Below, in pieces: positions 26,659 through 35,965 of a DNA stretch of 64,000 bases (position 1 is its first letter; each line of letters opens with the position of its first letter). Source of the DNA: Chryseolinea lacunae (lineage in GTDB: Bacteria; Bacteroidota; Bacteroidia; Cytophagales; Cyclobacteriaceae); NCBI RefSeq assembly GCF_016735595.1, contig NZ_JAERRB010000008.1:1-64000 (forward strand). Reading direction: 5' to 3'. The notes beneath the pieces are model-generated. The model had not been told where the DNA came from and made no database searches. It saw nothing but the letters and a program-made list of their open reading frames with translations. The position numbers were made by a program, and so were the translations under genes.

Positions 26659-26925
26659 GTGAGCATCTATCGCGAGAGAACTGGAGAATACAGTGTTGTC
26701 TATAATGAAACGTTTGATGATGGACACGAGGACTTCCTTGATGTTTATGAATTCAGTGCCGTAGATCCGGATTTGGAATTTGGGAAGATTGATGTTTTTA
26801 CGACATACCAGGAAGCATTGGACTTCTCGTGTCAAACCTATCACTGCGCGTTGGATAAGTTTGTAAATATCGGGATGATTCAGGAGGAGTATCGTCTCTA
26901 TAAGATCGGGACGAATTGGAAATAA
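26659..26925 (+). CDS. Hypothetical protein, 5' end possibly decayed
   Basis: I do not recognise this 88-residue acidic protein; the start is a GTG. The same frame reads credible protein upstream ('WLGTAQLDDNVIIKW') back to a stop at 26608-26610. Beyond that, a different frame beginning at ATG 26528 gives 'MIVKELFSRMHLQISQLH'. The gene may therefore have been about 130 residues before a frameshift near 26600. There are no domains, signal or membrane segment. The surroundings are AT-rich, unlike the flanking genes. Confidence 0.5.
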   Translation: MSIYRERTGEYSVVYNETFDDGHEDFLDVYEFSAVDPDLEFGKIDVFTTYQEALDFSCQTYHCALDKFVNIGMIQEEYRLYKIGTNWK

Positions 26926-27009
26926 ATAGACAACCTGGCCACATCACAATTCACGGCTCAAAAAAAGCAAAACAGATTTTGGTAAGTGTTCACACTATAA
27001 TATTGAACA

Positions 27010-27444
27010 ATGGAAAAGTTCACAATCATCCTTACAATATCCGCATTTAACTTAGGATCATATTGGGCCACCCTATTGAATGGCTCCCGAAACACGATGT
27101 TATTTTACATCGTCGCGATGATTTCAATAACGATTTGTTGGGGCGCATTAAATGCACCCCATTTCGAAGTTATGCGAATGTCGACCCTTCTATTAATGCT
27201 TTATGTGGTCGGAGTTGCATTATACAAATTTATAGCAATCCCACTTGCTCAGAGTCTCAACATAAGACTTTCACCATATGTAATAAAAATCCTTAGATAT
27301 GGTTTGGCTCCAGTGGACGTGAATAGCTTCACATATCAGGGAAGACACTTAAGTCAGATGAATCAGCACGAGTTACGTCAAATGTCAAGCATAACAAGAC
27401 AAGCATATAGATTTAATGGAACTACATATCGAAATGGAAGATGA
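27010..27444 (+). CDS. Hypothetical membrane protein
   Basis: This 144-residue protein has three hydrophobic segments, at about residues 5-22, 29-46 and 57-75. They are followed by a polar C-terminal tail of 55 residues rich in Gln, His and Arg ('YQGRHLSQMNQHELRQMSSI'). The family is not recognised. It overlaps the next gene by four bases (ATGA at 27441), so the pair is translationally coupled. Base composition is markedly AT-rich compared with the HxlR/YceI side, suggesting foreign origin. Confidence 0.6.
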   Translation: MEKFTIILTISAFNLGSYWATLLNGSRNTMLFYIVAMISITICWGALNAPHFEVMRMSTLLLMLYVVGVALYKFIAIPLAQSLNIRLSPYVIKILRYGLAPVDVNSFTYQGRHLSQMNQHELRQMSSITRQAYRFNGTTYRNGR

Positions 27445-28004
27445 AGTATGCTTTAATAATTCTTTTATCGACATTGAACGCTTCCGCAATGGGACAAATC
27501 AAGTTTAAACTGTACGCATACAGCCCTTGCTCGGAAAAGGTGACAAAAATTGAATCTTTTGGACTAAAAAAGAATGGTCTTACTTTGGCAATAGCTGACA
27601 CAAGTGGTGTGCTTTTGCTTAAAGATACCGGCAGATATACCTTATTGTATGCTATGGAAAAAATTGATAGCACTCAACTAAGAAGAGAATACTATGTTAG
27701 TGCGGTTGAATGTTTCAGTGATACCTTAAAGCTCATAAGTATTGATGCTTGTTTGGAGCCAACATCGCATCCCAATTTCATAGGCTATTGCTGTTGCGAA
27801 AAAAAATGTCAAGGTACTCAGATCGATTTTTACGAAAATGGCAATAAAAGGATTGAAGGTTTTTTTAAGGAGGGGATTCCAATTGGGCAATTGAAATTTT
27901 ATTATCCAAACGGAAAACTAAAAATGATCAAAGATTATTCAAAAAAAGGTAGATTAAAGAATATCAAGTATGCAGATCATTTGAATCCAGAAGCGAGGTT
28001 CTGA
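27441..28004 (+). CDS. Exported protein with MORN/YwqK-like repeats
   Basis: This 187-residue protein has a Sec-type signal cleaved after 'SAMGQ'. The N-terminal half is beta-like. A Cys cluster 'GYCCCEKKCQGTQ' at about residues 114-126 precedes two MORN-type units, 'IDFYENGNKRIEGFFKEG' and 'QLKFYYPNGKLKMIKDYSKK'. These are like the YwqK family, whose members are sometimes annotated as antitoxin components. Such repeats are short beta-hairpins used in binding. It overlaps the preceding membrane-protein gene by four bases, so the two products probably act together. No function can be stated. Confidence 0.7.
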   Translation: MKYALIILLSTLNASAMGQIKFKLYAYSPCSEKVTKIESFGLKKNGLTLAIADTSGVLLLKDTGRYTLLYAMEKIDSTQLRREYYVSAVECFSDTLKLISIDACLEPTSHPNFIGYCCCEKKCQGTQIDFYENGNKRIEGFFKEGIPIGQLKFYYPNGKLKMIKDYSKKGRLKNIKYADHLNPEARF

Positions 28005-28431
28005 TCCATTGAGCTAGCGTTCGGTTAACATCATTTTTGAGTTAAGGGTTGATGGCGTCCATCCGTGAGTATTAACAATTTGTCCATTGGGGCTAAAATC
28101 AAAGGAAACTCCAATTCAACAAGGTTCTTCATTGCCATCGCACACTATACAGAGAAAAAGAATAGTTTAGGCGCATTGGACATTTGGTAGACCGAACAAA
28201 TTGACTATTCGCCCTTAAGAGATTCGAATAGCTCTTTAATGCTGTGTGGTTGAGTTAACTTGTAAGCAGGAACCGGATGCATACCCTTTGAAAGCTATTC
28301 TAGTCGCAAATCTGTAGGACGCGATAACTAACTTTGAACAGTATTGGTCTATTTAATTGTAAGCAACACGTACTTTCGAAAGCGTCCCTAAAAAGCGAAG
28401 CAGGAGCTGTTTCCCAAGGTGTCCTTCCATA
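28005..28431. other. Gene-free AT-rich stretch
   Basis: About 430 bases after the MORN-like gene contain no coding sequence I can support on either strand. The composition matches the AT-rich genes to the left. It ends at a long inverted repeat (28432-28532). Confidence 0.4.
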
Positions 28432-28532
28432 TGTAGTAGTTCCGACTTAATCTGACAGTTGGGTTAACTTAGAAGTGCAAACTATCTAAAGTCAAACCCT
28501 TTAAACTGTCAGATTAAGTCGGAACTACTACA
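28432..28532. repeat. MITE-like element, 29-bp perfect inverted repeats
   Basis: The left arm (28432-28460, starting TGTAGTAGTTCCGACTTAAT) and right arm (28504-28532) are exact inverted copies over 29 bases around a 43-base loop. Two more bases pair beyond one mismatch at the outer ends. ATA lies on both sides (28429-28431 and 28534-28536) and may be a target duplication. There is no transposase. The size and structure fit a miniature inverted-repeat element or a remnant with insertion-sequence ends. A terminator role is unlikely with so long a loop, although it lies 15 bases after the PIG-L gene. Confidence 0.75.
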
Positions 28533-28546
28533 CATAAAAAATCCAG

Positions 28547-29326
28547 CTAGTCCCAAAACTCCGCTTTCGAGCCCTTGGCCACGTAGAATCTCCGAAAGTA
28601 TTTTATGTTTGATCTGCTTTTTGTCTGTGCGTCAATTAACTCCTGAATTTCCTCTTTCGTATACTGGGTAGTATAACATTTTGCCGCTTCAAACATTTTC
28701 CGTTCGTCTTCATCGGTATAGCTGATTTTTAAGTTGAGATATTGTTTATCGACATAGCCGTTGCCACTGTTATCCATTACATCTTCCTTGATGTCTGCCG
28801 GGAAATAAAGCGGATACTTATCTACCCATCCTTCTCTTAACAACAGCTCTGTTACGATAGCTCCGGTCACAATATGTTCGGAGTGGCCATACTCTCCTTC
28901 CGGGCCGAATGTTAAGAGTATGTCGGGTTGAAGTTTTTGAATATGCATTTTAAGATCCTCCATCATCTTTGTTCGTCCGTTAAGATAGGCGCGAACTCCG
29001 AATTTAGTATCGAGTCTGTCAATGTGTAAATAAATCGGAGGATTGATTCCTAACTTCTCGCACGCACAGAGGGTTTCCTTTTGTCTGAGCCTGCCCAATG
29101 AGTCGCCTGCTGGAACTTTCGTTACCCGGGTTCCATCCTTTCCATCCGTCGCTATGATGACGTATACCTTGTGGCCAAGTCGCGCATATTTTGCAAGCAC
29201 ATGACCAATCATGTTCTCATCGTCAGGATGCGGAAAAACACCAAGAATAACTTTGCTTTTTGTCTGACCGCTGGCGGAATCCATTGAAATCAAACAGCAC
29301 ATCAGAAACAGGATGATGAATTTCAT
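28547..29326 (-). CDS. PIG-L family N-deacetylase, exported
   Basis: This 259-residue protein is a zinc-dependent de-N-acetylase of the PIG-L/LmbE family. The metal-binding motif is HPDDE at 33-37 and the second is 'GPEGEYGHSEH' with His148 and His151. Asp36 would be the base. An N-terminal signal ending 'SASGQ' places it in the periplasm or at the surface. Family members remove acetyl or other acyl groups from GlcNAc-like amino sugars on lipids, thiols or antibiotics. It lies downstream of SusD with a terminator between, so it may have its own promoter. Its place next to other amide hydrolases suggests one shared substrate. Confidence 0.9.
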   Translation of the reverse strand: MKFIILFLMCCLISMDSASGQTKSKVILGVFPHPDDENMIGHVLAKYARLGHKVYVIIATDGKDGTRVTKVPAGDSLGRLRQKETLCACEKLGINPPIYLHIDRLDTKFGVRAYLNGRTKMMEDLKMHIQKLQPDILLTFGPEGEYGHSEHIVTGAIVTELLLREGWVDKYPLYFPADIKEDVMDNSGNGYVDKQYLNLKISYTDEDERKMFEAAKCYTTQYTKEEIQELIDAQTKSRSNIKYFRRFYVAKGSKAEFWD

Positions 29327-29387
29327 AGTTCTCCTTTGATTAACTTTTATACTTGTAACAATCCTACCGAAAGCTTACGGGCCGATA

Positions 29388-29420
29388 TAGAAAAAGCGGA
29401 GACAAGCTCCGCTTTTTCTA
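29388..29420. terminator. Bidirectional-type terminator between susD and PIG-L
   Basis: Perfect 14-base arms, TAGAAAAAGCGGAG and CTCCGCTTTTTCTA, flank a five-base loop. The A and T runs are built into the stem, so it can work on either strand. It would end the SusCD transcript before the PIG-L gene, at least in part. Confidence 0.85.
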
Positions 29421-29527
29421 CCTGATCGGAAATTTAATAACCAAGGTTTCCTGTTCCTTGAATAAGCCAACGCTCAAACCGGGAGCTGCTTTATCAATGA
29501 TGGGGATTTTCGCTCAGGCTTCATCAA

Positions 29528-31207
29528 TCAATACGGTTTCGATGTTCCCTCCAGCAACCAGAATTTTGACCATGCACTATTGTTGGTAGGGTCACTACCC
29601 TTATAGGAAGTAGGTACTAGTCTGCTTATCGCCTCATTGGCATGCTCCGTGTTCGTATTTATATCATCGTCAAGGCTGTAGTAAAAGCGAAGTGGCAACT
29701 TAGACCTTGCGCCCGAAGGACCGGCTGCGAGGTCCGGCAGGCCGGTTCTGCGCCAATCGAACCACGCTTCGGCGGCAGCGGTCCAGCTTGCTATCCATTT
29801 TTGTTGAATGATGCTTTCAAGGCCGGTATACGGTGCGCCGGCAATGTAGTCGGCAACATCATCACTTACGCCCCACGCGTTGAATGACTCCTGAATCCCT
29901 TGGGCATAATACGTAGAAGCCCCCGAAATCCAGGTGTAAGAGGCTGCTTCGGCCAAAATGAAATTCACTTCGGCAGCCGATATAAGTCGCATCTGTAACA
30001 AATCGCCCGTAGCTTCCATGTACATGCTGTTCAATTGCGATATGTGCGAGTTGTAGCGGCCTTGCCCCGCGGCGTTACCTTCCAGCTGAAGATTGTAGAA
30101 CAACGCTCCCCCTATGGCCGGAGGAATACCAATGTAGTCGGTGCTATAATCTATTGGGGTATTGTAGGTGTCTTCATAGGTTTGCACCACGTCGGCAGAA
30201 ACTTCCCATGTTTTACCATCTGCACTGGCATGGCTTACGTCTGTGCCGCCTACAAGGACAAGCGGCTGTGGCACTTTATCGAACCAGACTGCAATGCGCG
30301 GATCATCCAAATCTTTGAGCGCGTTTACTAAAGTAGCGCAAGGTTTTGTGCGCATATATTCGCCATCGGGTGAGATGTTGAACACCATGTTGGTAGGCCA
30401 GGCCGTGGAAATTTTGCCTCCCGAAGTATCATCTGATGTTCCAGGATAGGCAACATTGGCATCGTCGGCGGCAGTGGTAATCAACGGAAACGTAGCTGGG
30501 TCATTTACGATTTTGACGACACCTGCTTTTGCAAACTCTGTTTCTTTGGCTTGCAAACGCATATAGTAGCGCAGTGCCAATGAATTCGCAAACTTTCTCC
30601 ATTTGGTCAGATCACCCGCAAAGAGCACATCTTGCGTTTCGTTGATGGGTTTGCCACCTTCCTGCGACAAAAGTGTGTTGGCGGCTTCAAGATCGGCAAG
30701 AATACCATGGTAGATGCTCTGTTGTGTATCAAATACAGGTTTGAAATACGCTGCACCTTCTTCTGCACGCAAAGCGTCTTTGTATGGGGCGTCGCCCCAC
30801 AGGTCGGCAATCAAACCAAACGTGTAGGCTTTCAAAATCATGGACACTCCTTCGTGATATACATAGTCTCCTTTCTGCGCCTTTTTATACAACTCATCGG
30901 CATTGCGTAAAACGCCATAGTAATCCGTCCAACTTTGACCCGGTGAACTCCAATCGTAGTTATTGTGACCACTTGACCAACCCGTTTTCTGCGTATGCTG
31001 CACTACTCCTGCAACATCTCCGATACCAAGGGTAATTACTCGACTTCCCAGGCTCGTGATCACGGTGGGCAACAACAGGTTTAGGTCTGTTGACTCCGGT
31101 GAGGGCGCATTGGGGTTTATGTTCAACTCGTCCAGATCTTTACAGCCGCCAACCATCAGCAGGATGATTAACGAAAAGGTCATTAGTTTATAATTCATCT
31201 TTTTCAT
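29528..31207 (-). CDS. SusD/RagB-like lipoprotein (SusD_like_2 type)
   Basis: This 559-residue outer-membrane lipoprotein has lipobox VGGC (Cys22) and continues 'KDLDELNINPNAPSPESTDL', the family's N-terminal signature. The body is the TPR-containing SusD fold ('GVSMILKAYTFGLIADLWGD', 'KWRKFANSLALRYYMRLQAK'). It ends near 'WTAAAEAWFDWRRTGLPDL', typical of the SusD_like_2 (PF12771) branch. SusD caps the SusC barrel and captures ligand at the surface. It is 15 bases downstream of the susC gene and clearly co-transcribed. The branch is common in loci for glycans and for peptides, so the substrate cannot be read from it. Confidence 0.95.
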   Translation of the reverse strand: MKKMNYKLMTFSLIILLMVGGCKDLDELNINPNAPSPESTDLNLLLPTVITSLGSRVITLGIGDVAGVVQHTQKTGWSSGHNNYDWSSPGQSWTDYYGVLRNADELYKKAQKGDYVYHEGVSMILKAYTFGLIADLWGDAPYKDALRAEEGAAYFKPVFDTQQSIYHGILADLEAANTLLSQEGGKPINETQDVLFAGDLTKWRKFANSLALRYYMRLQAKETEFAKAGVVKIVNDPATFPLITTAADDANVAYPGTSDDTSGGKISTAWPTNMVFNISPDGEYMRTKPCATLVNALKDLDDPRIAVWFDKVPQPLVLVGGTDVSHASADGKTWEVSADVVQTYEDTYNTPIDYSTDYIGIPPAIGGALFYNLQLEGNAAGQGRYNSHISQLNSMYMEATGDLLQMRLISAAEVNFILAEAASYTWISGASTYYAQGIQESFNAWGVSDDVADYIAGAPYTGLESIIQQKWIASWTAAAEAWFDWRRTGLPDLAAGPSGARSKLPLRFYYSLDDDINTNTEHANEAISRLVPTSYKGSDPTNNSAWSKFWLLEGTSKPY

Positions 31208-31222
31208 ACTCGCATCTGATTT

Positions 31223-34200
31223 TTAGAATGTAACACCCACCTTAAAACCTACAGGGACTATCCAGGGGGAAACGTTGTAGCGTTCAACACCTTGATACAG
31301 TCCATTACCCGATGGCTGAAAAGCCCGTTCAGGATCTACGCCAAATCCGCTCTTTGTCCACAACATGATGTTTCGGCTGTAAACCCCGATGTAGGCATTT
31401 TCCATCTTCACTCTCTTGAGCCAGCTTGCGGGAAGGTTGTAGCTCAATGAGATTTCGCGAAGCTTAATATAGTCGGCATCATACACTGCGTATGTACCCA
31501 CTGACCACGGATTGCTGGCACCCCAAGGTTCAAAGATCGTTCCCGGGTTTCCAAGGTTTTCCTGATACAGCGTAAAACGTCCATCGGCGCCCATTTCACC
31601 AAACACACCCGGGAAGAAGACTCCATCCCTATTGCCGGGAAACGCCATGTTGTCGCTTTCCGGAAAGCCACCGGTTTCGGGTGTAGGACCGCCAATTGGA
31701 TAAACGCGATCCGGATAAATTAACGTGCCGGCGTTCGCTACTACCCAATCGCGAAGCGCCTGACTTGCCTCACCACCACTCACACCGGGAGTGACTACCT
31801 TGCTTGCCCACCATGCCGTTAGCATGTCATCATTCATGTAGCGCGACGTTTGTGATACGAATTGGCCACCATGACGCCAGTCGAAGGTTGCGCTAAGTGA
31901 AAAGTTTTTCCAGGTAAGGGTGGTTTGCATCCCCATGATGAACTTAGGATTGTAATTTCCAACCTTCGAATAAATTGATGAGTTGGTCAATTCAGGATCA
32001 TCATCGAAACTTCCTGTTAAGGGATTACCTGGAATAATCGGGTAACCAAAGTATGGTGATTCTTCATCGGTAACCCGAAGTGTTTTGCGTGTGTATAAAT
32101 TACCCGTCAATCCATCGGCGATGGTGCCATCCGGCAACGTAGCGCCTTTCACATATCCTCTGTTCACTACGTTGGCTTGGCCCCAGGGCTGAACATAGTC
32201 AATGTTGTCGGCCAGCTCCAATATCTTCGTTTGGTTTTTGGTAAAGTTCAGGCTTACGTCCCATGTCCAGTTGTTGGTACTGATCGGTGTGCCCCCAATA
32301 ACAATTTCAACGCCACGGCTTTGGAGCAAACCTGCATTGATATTAACGCTTCCAAACCCTGAGGATTGAGCAAGCGGAACCTGGAAGATTTGGTTTCGGT
32401 CGTTCATGGTGTAGACGGTTCCGTCAAAGCGAACGCGGTTGCCAAATAACTTGGCTTCAACACCATACTCCTGCGACGTGATTTGTTCCGGCAACAGGTT
32501 CGGGTTGAGCAATCCACTTTGTTTGCTCAACATGAGGGCTTCGCCCCACTGGCCGGCGTTGGCATACACTTGTAGTAAGTTATACGGGTTGGTATCGTAA
32601 CCTGTGCGCGCCACACCTGCCCTTACTTTTAGTAAGTCGACATTCTTAATGGCTACGAATTCATTGATCAAAACGCTCAATGAAGCAGACGGATAGAAGT
32701 ACGATCGGCTAGCGGCAGGCAATGTGCTGCTCCAGTCGTTACGTCCAGTCAAATCGAGATAAATCCTTTCTTTCCATGCCAGGTTGGCTTGACCATAAAC
32801 GCTATTAACTGCTTTTTGATAACTGGCAGAAGAGTATTGCAATGCTGTGTTCGCAATGTTGCTTAACGTAAAAAGATTGGGGATTATCAATCCCGAACCA
32901 GGCTTTGATGAGTTGCTCACGTTGGCCGACTTGCTGTAACGAATGTTGCCACCCACCGAAAGATTCACCGAAAAATCACCAAAGTTGTCTTTATAGGAAA
33001 GTAGTGCATCTGTATTGCGTTCAAAATTGTTGCTGTTGCTGATACCGTAGGCTCCATTGTGCGGCTCATCCGTATACCCCAATCCAATTTTTGATTCTCG
33101 CACTTCGTCCACCTTATCGATCATCATCCGCGCCATAAGCGAGAGTTTTGGCGTAAACTCATAGGTAGCCATCACATTGCCATAGAGCTGATAACGGTTA
33201 AAACTGTTGTTTACATCATAGGCCAACATCCACGGGTTGTTGCTATCGCCCTGCACTACGTTTTTAATCGTATTTCCCTGACCGATGTCATAGTCTTTCA
33301 AATCCATGATGTTCACATAAACCGGCGTGTAATACGCCCATTGCAGCGGGTTTGTTCCCCGGTCGCCCGAGGGCCTGTTTTTAGCATAGCTGTTTGAAAA
33401 GTTGATGTCGGTGCTTACCGTAAACTTTTCAGTTGCCTTTGCCGATGCCGATAACGAGAGGTTATTTCTTTTGATATCCGAATTCGGAATCAACCCTTTG
33501 TTGGTCATGTTGGTCAAGCCCAGGCGGAGGCTCAAAAACTTTCCACCGCTGGAAACCGATGCCGAATTGGTGCTGGTGACACCGTAGTTGTTCAGGAAAT
33601 TTTTTACGTTGTTGGGATACGATTTCAACTCGATAGGAACGGGTTGGCCGTTGGCATCCACAGGCGAATTCCATTGCGTTGCCCAGTAGCCTTTATTCAA
33701 TTCAGCACCGACACCGAAGGGCGATATCAGCGAAGGCATTACCGTGCTTCCGTTTTGTTCGGGTGTCGTAATAATATAACCACCGTACTGCTGTTGTACA
33801 CCTAAAAAACGTTGGGGCATATCGAAACTATTGTTGGTCGACATGGATACTTTCAACCCCGAACCTGCCTTGGCTTTTTTGGTGGTGATGAGTATGACAC
33901 CATTCGATGCACGAGAACCGTACAGCGCGGTAGCACTCGCACCCTTCAGCACCGTTACGTTTTCAATGCTTTCCGGATCAATATCCGAAATGGCATTTCC
34001 ATAATCCACCGTGCTGTTGCCGCTACCAAAACCGCCTACGTTATTCACGCTGTTGAACAGCGGCACACCATCTACCACGTATAAGGGTTGGTTATCGTTG
34101 CTCAGTGATTTTGCACCCCGGATAATCACACTTACCGTTGAACCAGGGCCACCGGTTTCGTTAACCGTTACGCCCGCCACTTTTCCCTGCATGGACGTTA

Positions 34201-34630
34201 AGAAGTTTTCGCGTGCCACTTTGGTGAATTCTGCGCCCTTCACTTTCGACACCGCATAGCCAAGTGATTTTTCATCGCGTTCGATACCCAATGCGGTAAC
34301 CACCACTTCTTTGAGTTGCGTAACATCGGCCTCCAGGGTTACGGCAATGGTAGTTCTTGCCCCTACCACTACTTCCTGTGTGAGGGAACCTATGAATGAA
34401 AATATAAGCACATCATTCTCGCCGGCGGAAATAGAAAACTTACCATCACTATCTGTGGTGGTGCCGCTCGTAGTGCCTTTTTTAACAATGTTCACACCGG
34501 GAATACCCAGATTATCAGTATCGACTACTGTTCCGGTAACAATTCGTTCCTGCGCATAGGTGCTCGAGAACATCAGCAGAAAAACGATAACCAAACTTGT
34601 TCGCGTTAATCTTACGTAGAATCTTTTCAT
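31223..34630 (-). CDS. SusC/RagA-like TonB-dependent receptor
   Basis: This is a 1135-residue outer-membrane transporter. The start at ATG 34630 gives a signal cleaved after 'STYAQ'; a further upstream ATG would add 13 polar residues. Residues about 25-105 are the carboxypeptidase-regulatory-like domain ('VTGTVVDTDNLGIPGVNIVK'). 'LKEVVVTALGIERDEKSLGY' carries the TonB-box region, the plug follows ('LYVVDGVPLFNSVNNVGG' and the 'TVLKGASATALYGSRASNGV' motif), and the C-terminus is a 22-strand barrel. It pairs with SusD to import a macromolecule fragment through TonB energy. No anti-sigma STN domain is present, so regulation is by another route. Confidence 0.96.
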   Translation of the reverse strand: MKRFYVRLTRTSLVIVFLLMFSSTYAQERIVTGTVVDTDNLGIPGVNIVKKGTTSGTTTDSDGKFSISAGENDVLIFSFIGSLTQEVVVGARTTIAVTLEADVTQLKEVVVTALGIERDEKSLGYAVSKVKGAEFTKVARENFLTSMQGKVAGVTVNETGGPGSTVSVIIRGAKSLSNDNQPLYVVDGVPLFNSVNNVGGFGSGNSTVDYGNAISDIDPESIENVTVLKGASATALYGSRASNGVILITTKKAKAGSGLKVSMSTNNSFDMPQRFLGVQQQYGGYIITTPEQNGSTVMPSLISPFGVGAELNKGYWATQWNSPVDANGQPVPIELKSYPNNVKNFLNNYGVTSTNSASVSSGGKFLSLRLGLTNMTNKGLIPNSDIKRNNLSLSASAKATEKFTVSTDINFSNSYAKNRPSGDRGTNPLQWAYYTPVYVNIMDLKDYDIGQGNTIKNVVQGDSNNPWMLAYDVNNSFNRYQLYGNVMATYEFTPKLSLMARMMIDKVDEVRESKIGLGYTDEPHNGAYGISNSNNFERNTDALLSYKDNFGDFSVNLSVGGNIRYSKSANVSNSSKPGSGLIIPNLFTLSNIANTALQYSSASYQKAVNSVYGQANLAWKERIYLDLTGRNDWSSTLPAASRSYFYPSASLSVLINEFVAIKNVDLLKVRAGVARTGYDTNPYNLLQVYANAGQWGEALMLSKQSGLLNPNLLPEQITSQEYGVEAKLFGNRVRFDGTVYTMNDRNQIFQVPLAQSSGFGSVNINAGLLQSRGVEIVIGGTPISTNNWTWDVSLNFTKNQTKILELADNIDYVQPWGQANVVNRGYVKGATLPDGTIADGLTGNLYTRKTLRVTDEESPYFGYPIIPGNPLTGSFDDDPELTNSSIYSKVGNYNPKFIMGMQTTLTWKNFSLSATFDWRHGGQFVSQTSRYMNDDMLTAWWASKVVTPGVSGGEASQALRDWVVANAGTLIYPDRVYPIGGPTPETGGFPESDNMAFPGNRDGVFFPGVFGEMGADGRFTLYQENLGNPGTIFEPWGASNPWSVGTYAVYDADYIKLREISLSYNLPASWLKRVKMENAYIGVYSRNIMLWTKSGFGVDPERAFQPSGNGLYQGVERYNVSPWIVPVGFKVGVTF

Positions 34631-34679
34631 ATATGTTGATGAGTTCGTTAGTCTATTTAATCTTTTCAACCAAACAGTC

Positions 34680-35597
34680 TCAGACTGCTTTAAAAGTCAT
34701 GACAAGCGCGTGAGAAGCCTTCGGGTATTCGCCCGGATCGGCAGCAATGAAGATCACCAGACGCATGCTTTTATCGGTGATACTTTGCAGGATTACTTTG
34801 GTCTGCGCATCCAGAAAACCGACATACCCATTCCCCGTAAAGGAGAGTGTCTTGACTCCAGAGTAGGTCACGCCGGCAATGGATGGTACTGCGAAATTTT
34901 CATTTTCAGCAAAGGTAAAGGCAGCATTCGCGTCGGCCGCGTAGTTGGCCGTACACAAGTCGTAGACATCCGATACGCCATCGACTGCCTTTACACCGGT
35001 TTTACCAGTAACCAGTGCGTTCACGTAACCTCCAAAGGCTTTGCCATCGCTGCTGGGACCGCCATTGGCATTCGCGGTGTATTTGCCATCAAAATAAAAC
35101 GTGAAGGTATCGTCGTAGGCTTCTCCATATCCAACACCGCTAAAGACGCCGGTGCTCAGCGCTTGAACAGATGTGAATGAATCGTCTGCGAGCGCAAACT
35201 TGTCGCCACTCGGATGCGAACTGTCAATTTTCCAGGTCTTCCCGCCCTCGGCGGTTGGCCCGCCAGTCAATAGGATATAGGGCGTCACGTCAACTGCCAA
35301 CTGAGCGGTTTTCTGGTCGGTTCCGGTTTTGCCGGTCACACTCACAGTCACTGTATAATACCCGCCACTGGCATACACGTGCACAGGATCTTTGTCGGTG
35401 CTCTTCTGCCCGTCTCCAAAATCCCACGCATATGAATCCGCGCTGTGTGACAACGCGGTGAATGCTGCCTGCTTTCCAACAACACTGTAAGAAAGTTCAA
35501 CCGATGTAGGGAATTCCGAAACACCATCATCCGAACACGCTAATAGAATCACGGCTAGCGTAATGGCCGTATAAAACCTTTTGTATAGACTCTTCAT
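34680..35597 (-). CDS. PKD-domain surface lipoprotein of Sus-type locus
   Basis: This 305-residue lipoprotein has lipobox LLAC (Cys21) followed by Ser, Asp, Asp. A PKD domain spans about residues 30-105, with the signature 'SYAWDFGDGQKSTDKDPVHV'. The remaining 190 residues form a beta-rich domain that starts 'GGKTWKIDSSHPSGDKF' and has aromatic and Asp-rich stretches ('YDDTFTFYFDGKYTANANGG'), as in surface glycan-binding lipoproteins next to SusC/D. It is the first gene of the susCD transcript, about 50 bases upstream of susC. Its likely role is ligand binding at the cell surface, similar to SusE/F. The substrate is unknown. Confidence 0.85.
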   Translation of the reverse strand: MKSLYKRFYTAITLAVILLACSDDGVSEFPTSVELSYSVVGKQAAFTALSHSADSYAWDFGDGQKSTDKDPVHVYASGGYYTVTVSVTGKTGTDQKTAQLAVDVTPYILLTGGPTAEGGKTWKIDSSHPSGDKFALADDSFTSVQALSTGVFSGVGYGEAYDDTFTFYFDGKYTANANGGPSSDGKAFGGYVNALVTGKTGVKAVDGVSDVYDLCTANYAADANAAFTFAENENFAVPSIAGVTYSGVKTLSFTGNGYVGFLDAQTKVILQSITDKSMRLVIFIAADPGEYPKASHALVMTFKAV

Positions 35598-35965
35598 TTT
35601 TCAATAGTTAAGTTATTATGGGGCTAAAATTTGAAGGTAAAATCTTACGATGTAGTTATACTAATCTCTGTCGCTTCTTGCCTTAGAAAATGATTTGCCT
35701 TGAGACAATTGCCTCCGGATATACGTACGCACTACACTTTTTTTACGGTATGAGCGAAGGGAACTCCAAACTCCTGTCAACGCCCAAGTGTCGTGTTGTA
35801 AAAGTTGAGTCTTAAACAATTCCCTTTACCGTATGAAAGTATTCCTATTTCCCTCGATACCAGCCCGGATTTGCGTCAAAAAGGCGTCATTTTGCGCAAA
35901 GCACTGAAATGTTAATTTAATATTATTTAGGCATTACCTAACCAAGGTGATTGTGTTATATTCCT
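35598..35965. promoter_or_regulatory. Upstream region of susCD genes with TTTGCGCAAA palindrome
   Basis: This 368-base stretch holds no gene. It should contain the promoter of the PKD-lipoprotein/susC/susD transcript. A perfect 10-base palindrome, TTTGCGCAAA, lies at 35891-35900, and a related TTTGCG at 35872. The same TTTGCGCA core occurs upstream of the other half of the locus at 43106. TACGGTATG and CCGTATG copies at about 35744 and 35830 are a second, weaker repeat. A shared regulator is possible. Confidence 0.45.

Noticed and set aside
28432-28532. Inverted repeat read as an intrinsic terminator of the PIG-L gene
   Set aside because: The 43-base loop and 29-base arms without a U-tract do not fit; an element-like structure is the better reading.
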